Of a stretch of DNA of 27,828 nt, positions 14,949-23,468 are shown piece after piece. Origin of the DNA: Krumholzibacterium sp965370495. Its GTDB lineage: Bacteria > Krumholzibacteriota > Krumholzibacteriia > Krumholzibacteriales > Krumholzibacteriaceae. Each line of letters opens with the position of its first letter. Position 1 is the first letter of the stretch. A program made the translations under genes and the position numbers. The notes beneath the pieces are model-generated. The model was not told where the DNA came from. It saw only the letters and a program-made list of their open reading frames with translations, and searched no databases. The DNA lies in the NCBI GenBank assembly GCA_965370495.1, contig CBDUUV010000022.1, positions 1-27,828 on the forward strand. The letters run 5' to 3'.

Positions 14949-17630
14949 TTATTCCGAAATCAGCCGCCTGATGATCCCAGGCAACGCATCAAACACTCTT
15001 CCCTCGCTTTCGAGATCCTTCGTACCCAGCTGCGCAAGATGTTTTCTGCCTCCACCACCACCGCCGGCTATCTCACCCAGTTCCCTGACCAGCCTGTCGG
15101 CTCTGACTCCTCTTTCGAGCAGATCATCCGTCACCGTGATAACAAACTGCATCTTCCCTTTCAACGGCATGGAAAGTACCGCGATACCAGAAGACACCCT
15201 GCCGCGAAACAAGTCGGCCTGGTTCCTCAGCCCACCCGAATCCCTGACCGAAATCCTGCCTGAAGCGATACGGATACCCTCGACTTCGACGGCCGATTCG
15301 ATTATCCTGTCAAGTTCATTCCCGGCTTCACCGCGTTGATATCTCTTCAGGTCTTTCTTTATTCCATCAATCTCGGAAAGAATCGACGAAATCCTTGATG
15401 TTGTCTCCGCGGGCGACACTCTCAAAAGATCTGCCGCTTCCTCCACCCTGTCGAACGCTTCATACATAAACCCAAGAGCGGCACTACCGGTCAATGCTTC
15501 TATCCTTCTGACTCCGGCAGCAACACTGCTCTCGGACACGATCAGAAACAACCCTATCCTTCCGGTGTGGTCCAGGTGTGTGCCACCGCAAAATTCAGTA
15601 GATATTTCGCCTGTACGGACGACGCGGACCTTCGCTCCGTACTTCTCATCGAAAAGAGCCATGGCACCTGTCTTCAGCGCCTCATGGTAGTCCATCAAAT
15701 CGGTCTTCACCGGGAGAGCATCACGTATCCAGCTATTCACCTTCTCTTCTATCCAATGCTTTTCTTCAGGGGTCACCGCCTGGAAATGGTTGAAATCGAA
15801 TCTCAACCTGTCTCCATCGACACTCGACCCCGCCTGGGTTACATGTTTGCCAACGACCTCTCTCAATGCGGCATGCAGAAGGTGAGTCGCCGTATGATTG
15901 CCGGCAGTGCGGCTGCGCCACGAAGCATCGACACGAAGGGATGCTCTCCTGTTTTTCTTCAGAATCTTTTCCAGATCTGCAGCCTCACTCTCTGATTCCA
16001 TGAGGTGCACGCTCTCACCACCCCTTTTGAATACATCTCGTACAATAAATATCTCTCCGGCGATCTCTATCGATCCTGTGTCAGCCATCTGCCCACCCGA
16101 GGTCGCGTAAAAAGGAGTCCTGTTGAAAATTATCTCCCACGCTTTCGGCCCCGGCCTGGACCATTCGATATCCTTCCTGCAAGTCTTTTCAAGACAACGA
16201 TAACTACGGACCTCCACTTCATCCTCTATACTCTCGTGCCCTGAAAATTCGGAACTTTCTCCATCAGATACAGGAATCATGGTGACGGCCCCGGCTTCTC
16301 CGGCCGAAAAGCTGCTGTTTTCCTGGGCTCTTCGCCGCTGCTTTTCCATCGCCGCTTCGAAACCGGCCTCATCGACCACCATCCCTTCAGTACCGGCAAG
16401 CGCGACTGTAAGTTCCAGGGGAAATCCATAGGTGTCATAGAGAAGGAATGCCTTTTCCCCATCTATCCTTACGTTGCCTTCATCCCTTAATTCATTAATG
16501 ATAGAGGCGAAACGCCCTCTCCCATCTTCAAGTGTCCTGAAAAAATTCTCTTCTTCGGACCTGACCATATTTTCGATCTCTAACTGTCTTTCTGCAAGTT
16601 CCGGATAGTTGTCTCTCATCACCTCGGTGACGATCCCAACCAGGCCGCTCATGAACGGCTCGTTTACACCAAAGAGGTGCAGCCTCGTCAATGCGCGTCT
16701 CAGTAACCTGCGAAGCAAATAGCCGCGCCCTTCATTCGAAGGGTATATTCCTTCCGATATTGTAAATGTCAGTGCCCGTATATGATCAGCTATCATATTG
16801 ATATCCAGATGATCACTCCAGCTCAGCTCTGTCCCTTCCGGCAACCTGTTGACAACAGCTTCAATAAGCGGGGCAAAAACATTCGTATGAAAATTGTCCT
16901 CCACACCCTGCATGATCATCGCAATACGTTCAAGTCCCGCGCCTGTATCAATACCTGGTTTTTCGAGGGTTCGGTACGTGCCGTTTTCCTCGAGAAAAAA
17001 CTGCGGGAACACAAGATTCCAGAACTCGATGTACCGGTCGCAATCACAACCGGGAGCACAATCAGGGCTGCCGCATCCCCTCTCTATACCAGCATCGTAA
17101 TATATCTCCGAACATGGCCCGCAGACACCTGTCTTCCCGACAGGCCCCCAGAAGTTATCTTTTTTTCCAAGCCTCGTTATCTTTTCCGCAGGAACACCCG
17201 CCTGCTCGTTCCAGATGGCAAAAGCATCATCATCATCGTCATAGATACTTACATAAAGTTTGTTTTTCGGGAGCTGAAGAACATCGATGACAAACTCCCA
17301 CGCCCAGGTGATTGCCTCTTCCTTGAAGTAATCACCAAAGCTGAAATTCCCGAGCATCTCGAAGAAAGTGTGATGGCGCAGCGTTTTGCCCACGCTCTCC
17401 AGGTCACCCGCGCGAAGGCATTTCTGTACACTTACCGCTCTTGTATAGGGAAGGTTGTCCGGCTGGAGGTAGAAATCCTTGAACTGTACCATCCCCGCCG
17501 AGGTAAAGAGAAGCGTCGGGTCTCCCTTCGGAACAAGAGGCGCACTCGGCACTTCGGTATGCCCCCGGGCAATGAAAAACTCCACGTATGCCCTTCTTAT
17601 CTCATGTGCTGTTCTGATCTTCCTGTTCAT
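14949..17630 (-). CDS. alaS: Alanine--tRNA ligase
   Basis: The 893-residue enzyme charges tRNA-Ala. The class II core opens with RRAYVEFFIARGHTEVPSAP. An insert with CGSPDCAPGCDCDRY precedes the WNLVF motif. The editing domain has HTATHLLHAAL and CGGTHLDHTG, which hold the zinc-binding His and Cys residues. The C-Ala domain has the glycine-rich GGGGGGRKHLAQLG. The start codon overlaps the recX stop by 4 bp (ATGA), so translation is coupled. The recA-recX-alaS order is also found in E. coli. Confidence 0.98.
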   Translation of the reverse strand: MNRKIRTAHEIRRAYVEFFIARGHTEVPSAPLVPKGDPTLLFTSAGMVQFKDFYLQPDNLPYTRAVSVQKCLRAGDLESVGKTLRHHTFFEMLGNFSFGDYFKEEAITWAWEFVIDVLQLPKNKLYVSIYDDDDDAFAIWNEQAGVPAEKITRLGKKDNFWGPVGKTGVCGPCSEIYYDAGIERGCGSPDCAPGCDCDRYIEFWNLVFPQFFLEENGTYRTLEKPGIDTGAGLERIAMIMQGVEDNFHTNVFAPLIEAVVNRLPEGTELSWSDHLDINMIADHIRALTFTISEGIYPSNEGRGYLLRRLLRRALTRLHLFGVNEPFMSGLVGIVTEVMRDNYPELAERQLEIENMVRSEEENFFRTLEDGRGRFASIINELRDEGNVRIDGEKAFLLYDTYGFPLELTVALAGTEGMVVDEAGFEAAMEKQRRRAQENSSFSAGEAGAVTMIPVSDGESSEFSGHESIEDEVEVRSYRCLEKTCRKDIEWSRPGPKAWEIIFNRTPFYATSGGQMADTGSIEIAGEIFIVRDVFKRGGESVHLMESESEAADLEKILKKNRRASLRVDASWRSRTAGNHTATHLLHAALREVVGKHVTQAGSSVDGDRLRFDFNHFQAVTPEEKHWIEEKVNSWIRDALPVKTDLMDYHEALKTGAMALFDEKYGAKVRVVRTGEISTEFCGGTHLDHTGRIGLFLIVSESSVAAGVRRIEALTGSAALGFMYEAFDRVEEAADLLRVSPAETTSRISSILSEIDGIKKDLKRYQRGEAGNELDRIIESAVEVEGIRIASGRISVRDSGGLRNQADLFRGRVSSGIAVLSMPLKGKMQFVITVTDDLLERGVRADRLVRELGEIAGGGGGGRKHLAQLGTKDLESEGRVFDALPGIIRRLISE

Positions 17631-18295
17631 GTATCTTCTCCGGAGATCTCTCCCCTCAATATTCCTGCACAGATATCATTTACAACAGTACGGGAAAACC
17701 CTCTTCGGGCCAGAAAACCGTTTATTCTGCGCACTTTTGATTCCCTGCTTAGCCCCTTCATCCCGGAAAACCTCGTTTTCGCCAATGCCAGAGCCATGTC
17801 CTTTTCATCGCCATCGGTGAAATTCCTGGCGATCTCCGACTCTATTATCTCATCATCGATCCCCGCATCCTTCAATTTTCTCCTGATAAGGCCCGGCCCC
17901 GCGGGTCTGCACTTTTTTCTGTAATCGACAAATCCCGAAGCGAGCCGCCGGTCGTTAACATATCCCTGCCGCCGCAAAGCCCCAACAATATAATCGATTA
18001 CTTCCTTGTTTTCTATCCCTTCCTTCGCCAGTGCGTTTCGTATTTCGGCCTCGCTTCGGTCACGCCTCGAAAGAAGGTTATATGCGAATATCAATCCGGC
18101 CGCCTGGGCAAGGGGCCCTTCGAGCTCCTCGAGATCGCCGATTTTCAGAACAGCACCGCATTCGAGATACCTGGCGTTCCCTGGCTCATCGAGGATCAGG
18201 TAGCTGCGCTCGGCGGATGTAGTTATTCTCCTGAGCCTGCCGGCTTTTCGGCGGACTTCCATGACCTCTTCGGACTGTCTATTAGCTCTTACCAC
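17627..18295 (-). CDS. recX: RecA regulator RecX
   Basis: RecX binds RecA filaments and limits recombinase activity. The 222-residue frame has an N-terminal beta segment (RITTSAERSYLILDE), then three-helix RecX repeats with LLSRRDRSEAEIRNAL, GYVNDRRLASGFVDYR and RRKLKDAGIDDEIIE, and a final repeat ending FSRTVVNDIC. The start is uncertain: GTG at 18295 is used here, while ATG at 18262 would give 211 residues and better matches the N-terminus of relatives, though its AGAGG is only 2 nt away. The gene lies 19 bp after recA and overlaps alaS. Confidence 0.9.
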   Translation of the reverse strand: MVRANRQSEEVMEVRRKAGRLRRITTSAERSYLILDEPGNARYLECGAVLKIGDLEELEGPLAQAAGLIFAYNLLSRRDRSEAEIRNALAKEGIENKEVIDYIVGALRRQGYVNDRRLASGFVDYRKKCRPAGPGLIRRKLKDAGIDDEIIESEIARNFTDGDEKDMALALAKTRFSGMKGLSRESKVRRINGFLARRGFSRTVVNDICAGILRGEISGEDT

Positions 18296-18314
18296 TTCTT
18301 CGGTTCCAGCCTGA

Positions 18315-19409
18315 TCATTCCCGGGTTCCAGAGTCCCCGGTTACAGCCTGATAGGCGGGTTGTTTGATCCCGTAGTGAGCCCACACATTCTTCTCTATTT
18401 CACTACGGATATCGGAGTTTTCCTTGATAAAGATCCGTGTGTTGTCTTTTCCCTGTCCAAGTCTAGTCTCACCGAAGGAATACCAGCTACCCATTTTTTT
18501 GATTATTTCCGAGGCAACACCAAGTTCGATAAGGTCTCCTTCGTAACTGATACCCTCACCGAATAATATCTCGAATTCAGCCTGCCTGAACGGGGCAGCA
18601 ACCTTGTTCTTAACTACTTTAACTCTCGTGTTGTTCCCGATCACAGTATCCCGGTCTTTGATCTGACCGATCCTCCTGATATCCATCCTCACTGTGGCAT
18701 AGAATTTCAGCGCGTTCCCACCCGGAGTAGTTTCAGGATTACCGAACAATACACCGATTTTCATCCTTATCTGATTTGTAAATATCATACAGGTATTTGA
18801 TTTGGCGACCGCGCCTGAGATCTTCCTGAGAGCCTGCGACATCAACCTCGCCTGGAGGCCAACATGTATATCACCCATCCGGCCCTCGATCTCCGCTGCC
18901 GGAACAAGGGCAGCTACCGAATCGATCACTACAACATCCAGTGCATTGCTGCGGATCAGGACTTCCGCGATCTCGAGTGCCTGTTCACCGGTATCGGGTT
19001 GAGAAATCAGCAGATTGTCAACATCGACACCTATCTTGCGCGTATAGCTGATATCGAGCGCGTGCTCCGCGTCGATAAATGCGGCTACGCCACCCATGCG
19101 CTGCGCATTGGCAATGATCGAGCATGCCAGTGTAGTCTTACCCGATCCTTCCGGACCATAGATTTCCATGACCCTTCCTCTGGGCACTCCACCGATTCCC
19201 AGGGCAATATCGAGCGCGAGACTTCCGGTTGGAATAGCTGCAATCTTGGTGTGCGCGCCTTCCTCACCAAGCCGCATGATCGCACCCTGCCCAAACTGCT
19301 TTTCGATCTGATCGACTGCAAGCTCGATAGCCTTGTCTTTGTCACCAGGTTTTACAGGCTTTAATCTCTGTATTAATTTTGGTTCAGGCTTTTGTTTTGT
19401 CTTCCTCAA
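18315..19409 (-). CDS. recA: Recombinase RecA with TTG start
   Basis: RecA forms filaments on single-stranded DNA, drives strand exchange and triggers LexA cleavage. The 364 residues contain the Walker A GPEGSGKTT at residues 85-93, the AEHALD loop, VVIDSVAALVP (Walker B) and the L2 region ending in TTPGGNALKFYATVRMD. The N-terminus is about 20 residues longer and more basic than in E. coli. The start is a TTG, with GGGAGG 6 nt upstream and no better start nearby. A promoter lies about 86 bp upstream; recX follows. Confidence 0.97.
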   Translation of the reverse strand: MRKTKQKPEPKLIQRLKPVKPGDKDKAIELAVDQIEKQFGQGAIMRLGEEGAHTKIAAIPTGSLALDIALGIGGVPRGRVMEIYGPEGSGKTTLACSIIANAQRMGGVAAFIDAEHALDISYTRKIGVDVDNLLISQPDTGEQALEIAEVLIRSNALDVVVIDSVAALVPAAEIEGRMGDIHVGLQARLMSQALRKISGAVAKSNTCMIFTNQIRMKIGVLFGNPETTPGGNALKFYATVRMDIRRIGQIKDRDTVIGNNTRVKVVKNKVAAPFRQAEFEILFGEGISYEGDLIELGVASEIIKKMGSWYSFGETRLGQGKDNTRIFIKENSDIRSEIEKNVWAHYGIKQPAYQAVTGDSGTRE

Positions 19410-19464
19410 TTCCGACCTCCCACTTCATCCCCCGGTTAAACAACTCCTGTTAATTTATCTACTT

Positions 19465-19476
19465 CCCCACCCACCC
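19465..19476 (-). promoter_or_regulatory. G-run in the recA leader
   Basis: The recA transcript reads GGGTGGGTGGGG about 12-24 nt after the predicted start, with a further GGGGG about 32 nt downstream. Four G-runs could form an RNA quadruplex with one long loop. This is a sequence observation only. Confidence 0.3.
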
Positions 19477-19494
19477 AACAATCGTTAATGCGTC

Positions 19495-19524
19495 TTTATA
19501 GCATATTAGTGACTATTAATTCAA
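19495..19524 (-). promoter_or_regulatory. Candidate recA promoter
   Basis: TTGAAT (19519-19524) and TATAAA (19495-19500) are 18 bp apart. Transcription would begin near 19488, with an 80-nt leader. The -35 lies inside one copy of an AATTCAAT direct repeat, and the spacer holds an imperfect 13-bp palindrome (19505-19517). Confidence 0.6.
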
Positions 19525-19535
19525 TAAAATTCAAT
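19518..19535. repeat. Direct repeat on the recA promoter, period 10 bp
   Basis: AATTCAAT occurs at 19518-19525 and again at 19528-19535, exactly one helical turn apart, covering the -35 hexamer. A candidate operator for an SOS-type or other regulator; no known LexA consensus is matched. Confidence 0.45.
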
Positions 19536-19553
19536 GCGTAGTGAGTGTCATAT

Positions 19554-19682
19554 TTATCTTCTGAGCCTGCTGTAGTCCCCAGGGTATGAACCGGGAGGTT
19601 TCCTTTCTTTTACAGGTACAGGAAACATCAACGCAGCAACCAGCCAGTCTTTTACTGTCCCGTCCGCAAGCGCTTTCAGCAC
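19554..19682 (-). CDS. Possible 42-residue small protein upstream of recA
   Basis: A GTG opens a 42-codon frame ending about 30 bp upstream of the recA -35. It contains VKDWLVAALMFPVPVKERK and a basic C-terminus ending in RLRR. There is no Shine-Dalgarno, and a frame this long can arise by chance. No homologue is recognised. Confidence 0.22.
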   Translation of the reverse strand: MLKALADGTVKDWLVAALMFPVPVKERKPPGSYPGDYSRLRR

Positions 19683-19704
19683 CGCATACTATATCATATC
19701 ACAA

Positions 19705-19812
19705 TCAACTTGCCCCATTCTGTTTCAGATTCCGATCCATAAATCTCACGATCGTGCCGAGAACATCCATTTCAGCCCCTGTTGAGAACAATCCCCATTT
19801 TTGTTCATCCAA
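19705..19812 (-). CDS. Possible 35-residue small protein overlapping the thpR stop
   Basis: A TTG at 19812, overlapping the last codons of thpR, opens a 35-codon frame with an amphipathic-looking segment MDVLGTIVRFMDRNLKQNG. A weak AGAG lies about 7 nt upstream. It could be a coupled small gene or chance open frame; no family is recognised. Confidence 0.22.
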   Translation of the reverse strand: MDEQKWGLFSTGAEMDVLGTIVRFMDRNLKQNGAS

Positions 19813-20362
19813 GAAAAAACTCTGCTATTTCCTCGTATGTCGCGCCCGAACGAGCGAGATGGCTGCGCATCAGGACAAAACGAGTAACTTCCTGGCTGGT
19901 ATTCTCAGGCAGCGAAGAAACCGTCTCGAGTCTTTTACCCATGGAAGCATCGATCTGTTTTCTGACTCTGGCAAGAGTCAGGTGGGCTCGAAAAGGCCTT
20001 TTTTCCTTCTCGAAACCCAGGAGCTCCACTTCTGAATCGATCAGGCCGGCCAATGTGGAAAGCTCAGCTGCTCCACCGGCAATATCATAGAAGAGCACAC
20101 GAGGTTTGCGAAGCTCCGGAAATCCTCCAAAACTGTCGAAAAACATATTGAAAGGCCGGGCCCGGCCGGCAGCGCGGGCAGCAGCCTGCTCAAGAGGCTT
20201 GACAAGGTCCCTTGCAGTATCACCTAGAAATTTTAGGGTAATATGATAATTGTCCGGGTGTATCCACCGCCACGGCGCATCAGAAACAAGTGAGCGGCGA
20301 ATAGTTCCGGCTACCGTGTTTCGGACTTCCTGTGAAACAGGTACTGCGAAAAAGAGTCTCAT
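19805..20362 (-). CDS. thpR: RNA 2',3'-cyclic phosphodiesterase (2H family)
   Basis: ThpR/LigT opens 2',3'-cyclic phosphates on RNA to 2'-phosphates. The 185-residue protein shows the two HxTL motifs of the 2H superfamily, His40 in YHITLKFLG and His127 in AHLTLARV, and begins MRLFFAVPV as homologues do. I use the second of two tandem ATGs (20362), 6 nt after AGAGG; a longer frame to 20476 would overlap the ychF-like gene. Clustering with cinA, pgpA and recA is common. Confidence 0.92.
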   Translation of the reverse strand: MRLFFAVPVSQEVRNTVAGTIRRSLVSDAPWRWIHPDNYHITLKFLGDTARDLVKPLEQAAARAAGRARPFNMFFDSFGGFPELRKPRVLFYDIAGGAAELSTLAGLIDSEVELLGFEKEKRPFRAHLTLARVRKQIDASMGKRLETVSSLPENTSQEVTRFVLMRSHLARSGATYEEIAEFFLG

Positions 20363-20414
20363 CATATACCTCTCCGAGAATCTGCTTTCGGATATTATGT
20401 CGGAAATGAGCTGG

Positions 20415-21479
20415 TCAAACGCTGAAACGGTACGACATGATGTCACCGTCCTGAACGACATATTTCCTGCCTTCAAGGCGAATCCTGCCAGCAGCCCTCA
20501 GCGCTTTCTCGGACCCAAACTCGCGAAGTTCATCATAAGCCATTGTCTCTGCTCTGATAAACCCTCTTTTGATATCACTGTGAACCTTACCTGCTGCATC
20601 ACGAGCGATCGTCCCCCGGCTGATCGGCCATGCCCTGACCTCGTCTTCTCCAACAGTAAGAAAACTTATAAGTCCCATTGCATCATACACACTGCCGACA
20701 AACTTTGAAGCGGCACTTTCAATGATTCCAAGTTCCTTCATGAACTCCACTCTGCTCATCTCATCGAGAAGCGACAGCTCCTGTTCCAACTTCGAACACA
20801 CAGAGATCACAGGTACCGATTCATCAATTATTCCCGCAAGACCTATTTCACGCGCAGGGTCGCCCTCATCCGTATTGATCACCACCACCATCGGCTTCAT
20901 CGTCAAGAGCCCCAGCGGTTTGATTATATCTATCTCTGCCGGGGAAAGCTCAATCCCGGACACCGGCTTCTCCGCCTCCAGTGTTTCCATAAGCTTGAGC
21001 CACACCTGAAGTTCTTCTTTTTTCTGGTCCTGGAAGCTGGTCGGCTTGAGCACGTCTTTTTCAAGCCGTTCAACCCGGCCATGAACCATTTCCAGATCGG
21101 CCAGGAGAAATTCTGTCTGAAGGGTATTCAGGTCATTGCGCACTTTCGTCTCAACATCAACATCCTCACCGGAATCAAAAGCCCCCACGACCATGACCAC
21201 TATATCTGCCAGCCGGACCCTTGTGAATATTTTCCGCGCCATAGAGCGCCCTTTCTCGTCACTGAAATCCAGGCCTGGAATATCGTAACAATCGATATTG
21301 GCATACGTCACTTTTCTGGGCTTATAATATTTTGTCAGCCATTCGAACCTGCCTTCAGGAACAGTGATGATTGCCCCTACTTTTCCTGTGTGCCCCGGTG
21401 CAGTCGGTTCCTGACCGCTGATCGACGAGAAAAGAGTGCTTTTGCCCGATTGTATCAGACCTGTAATTGCTGCTATCAC
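20415..21479 (-). CDS. Divergent YchF-like P-loop ATPase with TGS domain
   Basis: The 354-residue protein has the YchF architecture: a G domain, a central coiled-coil hairpin (about residues 115-170) and a C-terminal TGS/DUF933 domain (ISFLTVGEDEVRAWPI, then KVHSDIKRGFIRAE and YVVQDGDIM). The P-loop is GLIQSGKST rather than the usual GLPNVGKST, and the switch II motif is DIPGLD rather than DIAGLV. It keeps an NTDE at the G4 position, the NxxE that makes YchF prefer ATP. It is therefore a diverged relative, not orthodox YchF. The start is GTG at 21479, 6 bp after cinA. Confidence 0.85.
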   Translation of the reverse strand: MIAAITGLIQSGKSTLFSSISGQEPTAPGHTGKVGAIITVPEGRFEWLTKYYKPRKVTYANIDCYDIPGLDFSDEKGRSMARKIFTRVRLADIVVMVVGAFDSGEDVDVETKVRNDLNTLQTEFLLADLEMVHGRVERLEKDVLKPTSFQDQKKEELQVWLKLMETLEAEKPVSGIELSPAEIDIIKPLGLLTMKPMVVVINTDEGDPAREIGLAGIIDESVPVISVCSKLEQELSLLDEMSRVEFMKELGIIESAASKFVGSVYDAMGLISFLTVGEDEVRAWPISRGTIARDAAGKVHSDIKRGFIRAETMAYDELREFGSEKALRAAGRIRLEGRKYVVQDGDIMSYRFSV

Positions 21480-21485
21480 TAGCCT

Positions 21486-22838
21486 TTACCCTTCTTTTTT
21501 TACAATATATGCCCGTAATCTTTCCATATTACCCGTCAGCATCAACCTCAACATATCAAGCGCTACGTACACAGTCCTGAGCCTTACCATATACCTGTCA
21601 CCGGGAAACTGCATCTTCCTGCAATAAATGACATCCTGTGTCGCAAGTCCTATATAACAGAGACCAACGGCTTTCTGTCCGGTAGCTCCACCCGGCCCCG
21701 CTATGCCTGTAGTGGACAGGCCTATGTCCGTCCCGGCCTTTTTCCTTACACCGCGCACCATCGCGATACAGGTTTCTCTGCTGACGGCACCATATTCCTC
21801 TATGAGCCCGGCATTCACACCGAGCCTGTTTACCTTCGATTCATTGCTGTATGTAACAAATCCTTCCATGAAAGAATCGCTGGCTCCCGGTACCGATACC
21901 AGCGTTGATGCCAGCAGGCCGCCGGTCACTGATTCCGCCACCGAGAGTGTCGATCCGCTCTCTCTGAGAAGATCGAGTACAACCTTTTCCATCTTTTCAG
22001 ATGTGAACGAAAAAATATAACTTCCAAGTGCTTCACGCAACCTATTAATCATGTTATCGGCGCCAGGTTCCGAGGGTGTGCCGAGTCTGTCAATGGACAC
22101 ATTTCCCGGCAGTATGCCCGGCTCATCAACATGAACATTATCACGCGTCAAACCGCGACCATCACCCACGAAAAATCTTTTCGGGAGGTACAACCTGATT
22201 CCGGTTGGTCCGGCTATTATCGAGATTTCTTTAATCATCTCATCGTCAATAATTTCCGATATCTTGTCCTCAACGGAAGTTTCCATCATTCCGAACACAT
22301 CTATTACAAACTTTTTCTCCAGTCCAAACACCGAAAGAGCCGGCAGGACGGAAACCTGGAATATCGAATGCATCTCTGCGGGCACTCCCGGCAGCAGGAA
22401 CAACTCGCATTCCCCGGATTTGACGGCAAGACCCGGAGCCGCGCCTACATCATTTTTCAGAATCCTGGCTCCAGAAGGCACTCTTGCAAGATCTTTGTAT
22501 CCATGGGGCATATCGAGTCCGAGACTGTCGAAACGTACAGTGATCTCTTCAACAACATCCTCCCGTATTTCCACCTCTCCACCAAGAGCTTCGATAGCCG
22601 CCTGCCGGGTAACATCATCAACCGTCGGGCCCAGTCCACCGGTAACTATCACAACATTGCTCCGCTCGATCGCCAGTTGCAATTCTTCTGCGATGATACC
22701 CTGATCATCCGGCAGAACGGCTATCCTTGAAAGCTCGAGGCCGGCGCTGGCGAGCTCGCGAGACAGGTACGATGCATTATTCTCACAAGTCTCGTCACGA
22801 AGCACTTCGTCCCCTATAGTTATTATCTCTATTCTCAT
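21486..22838 (-). CDS. cinA: CinA family protein (competence/damage-inducible; pyridine nucleotide recycling)
   Basis: The 450-residue protein is full-length CinA. The N-terminal molybdopterin-binding-like domain has MRIEIITIGDEVL, VTGGLGPTVDDVTR and FLLPGVPAEM. The C-terminal domain has SVAESVTGGLLAS, FVTYSNESKVNRLGV and STTGIAGPGGAT. In the deamidase motif AESxTGG the active Ser is kept, while the following Cys of many homologues is Val. Related domains hydrolyse ADP-ribose and deamidate nicotinamide mononucleotide. I start at ATG 22838, where homologues begin; an upstream extension to 22892 would overlap pgpA. Confidence 0.94.
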   Translation of the reverse strand: MRIEIITIGDEVLRDETCENNASYLSRELASAGLELSRIAVLPDDQGIIAEELQLAIERSNVVIVTGGLGPTVDDVTRQAAIEALGGEVEIREDVVEEITVRFDSLGLDMPHGYKDLARVPSGARILKNDVGAAPGLAVKSGECELFLLPGVPAEMHSIFQVSVLPALSVFGLEKKFVIDVFGMMETSVEDKISEIIDDEMIKEISIIAGPTGIRLYLPKRFFVGDGRGLTRDNVHVDEPGILPGNVSIDRLGTPSEPGADNMINRLREALGSYIFSFTSEKMEKVVLDLLRESGSTLSVAESVTGGLLASTLVSVPGASDSFMEGFVTYSNESKVNRLGVNAGLIEEYGAVSRETCIAMVRGVRKKAGTDIGLSTTGIAGPGGATGQKAVGLCYIGLATQDVIYCRKMQFPGDRYMVRLRTVYVALDMLRLMLTGNMERLRAYIVKKEG

Positions 22839-22884
22839 ACGTGGAGGCCTTTCAAATCGACAGGCGGTGCTGAAAAAAATGGTC

Positions 22885-23340
22885 TCAGCCAAGATCTATG
22901 AACAGCATGAGGATACGGAGCGCGGCAAAGGAATAAAGTCCGGCCACAGCATCATCAGCGACTACTCCAAAGCCATCTTTCAACTTTTCAGCCCTTCCAG
23001 CTGGAAAAGGTTTCCAGATATCGAATACTCTAAAAAAAATGAAGGCGGCAAGACCAGCACGCCATGACGGCTGGATCATCAAAAGTGTTATCTGCATACC
23101 CAGAAATTCATCGATTACAATAGCCGAAGCATCATGCCCATAGTATTTTTCCATTACGCCTGCAAGATATATTGAGATCGGAATTAAGACGATAACAACA
23201 ACCGGATGTGTAAGATAATGCGCACCTGGCACAAACAACCATACACCAATCCACACAGCACAGGCAAATGTAGCAGAAGCAAAGGGGAAAAATCCCGTGT
23301 AGAAAAAGGATCCGAATAATGTAACGAAAAACTTTTTCAT
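22885..23340 (-). CDS. pgpA: Phosphatidylglycerophosphatase A
   Basis: PgpA removes the phosphate from phosphatidylglycerophosphate to give phosphatidylglycerol. The 151-residue membrane protein has several hydrophobic helices, the acidic motif DASAIVIDEFLGMQ and the FRVFDIWKPFPAGRAEKL block followed by GVVADDAVAGLYS. These are the conserved catalytic and metal-binding regions of the family. AGGAG precedes the ATG. It starts a segment with cinA, the YchF-like gene and thpR after a 128-bp gap. Confidence 0.94.
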   Translation of the reverse strand: MKKFFVTLFGSFFYTGFFPFASATFACAVWIGVWLFVPGAHYLTHPVVVIVLIPISIYLAGVMEKYYGHDASAIVIDEFLGMQITLLMIQPSWRAGLAAFIFFRVFDIWKPFPAGRAEKLKDGFGVVADDAVAGLYSFAALRILMLFIDLG

Positions 23341-23407
23341 TGCCTCTCCTGATATATATATCCTGTCAGCAACCGGAGCATTACGGACCAGCCGGCATTC
23401 TCCAGAT

Positions 23408-23436
23408 AGATTAACCGTATTGTTTTAGCCTTACAA
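23408..23436 (-). promoter_or_regulatory. Weak candidate promoter for pgpA-cinA
   Basis: TTGTAA (23431-23436) and TAATCT (23408-23413) are 17 bp apart within the gap between mglA and pgpA. The -10 is a weak match. The transcript leader would be about 65 nt. Confidence 0.35.
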
Positions 23437-23468
23437 GTGATATAATTTTCAGCCCGGGAAAAGATCGA

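Larger units (their letters stand above)
19410..19804 (-). other. Intergenic region between thpR and recA
   Basis: These 395 bp contain a recA promoter, the recA leader with a G-rich run, a 10-bp-period direct repeat and two weak short open frames. An inverted repeat GAACAA/TTGTTC just after the thpR stop has no T-run, so I do not call it a terminator. No RNA family is recognisable by eye. Confidence 0.6.

Noticed and set aside
16782..17924. A 380-codon open frame on the plus strand
   Set aside because: It is antisense to alaS and recX, both with full conserved motifs.
19588..19602. Inverted repeat GAACC/GGTTTC as an SOS box
   Set aside because: It does not fit the known spacing of Gram-positive or enterobacterial LexA boxes and is about 65 bp upstream of the promoter.
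19785..19806. Inverted repeat after thpR as an intrinsic terminator
   Set aside because: The 6-bp stem GAACAA/TTGTTC is AT-rich and no T-run follows.
22874..22895. Terminator at the pgpA-cinA junction
   Set aside because: There is a run of seven T residues, but the preceding stem is only three to four base pairs and lies partly inside pgpA.
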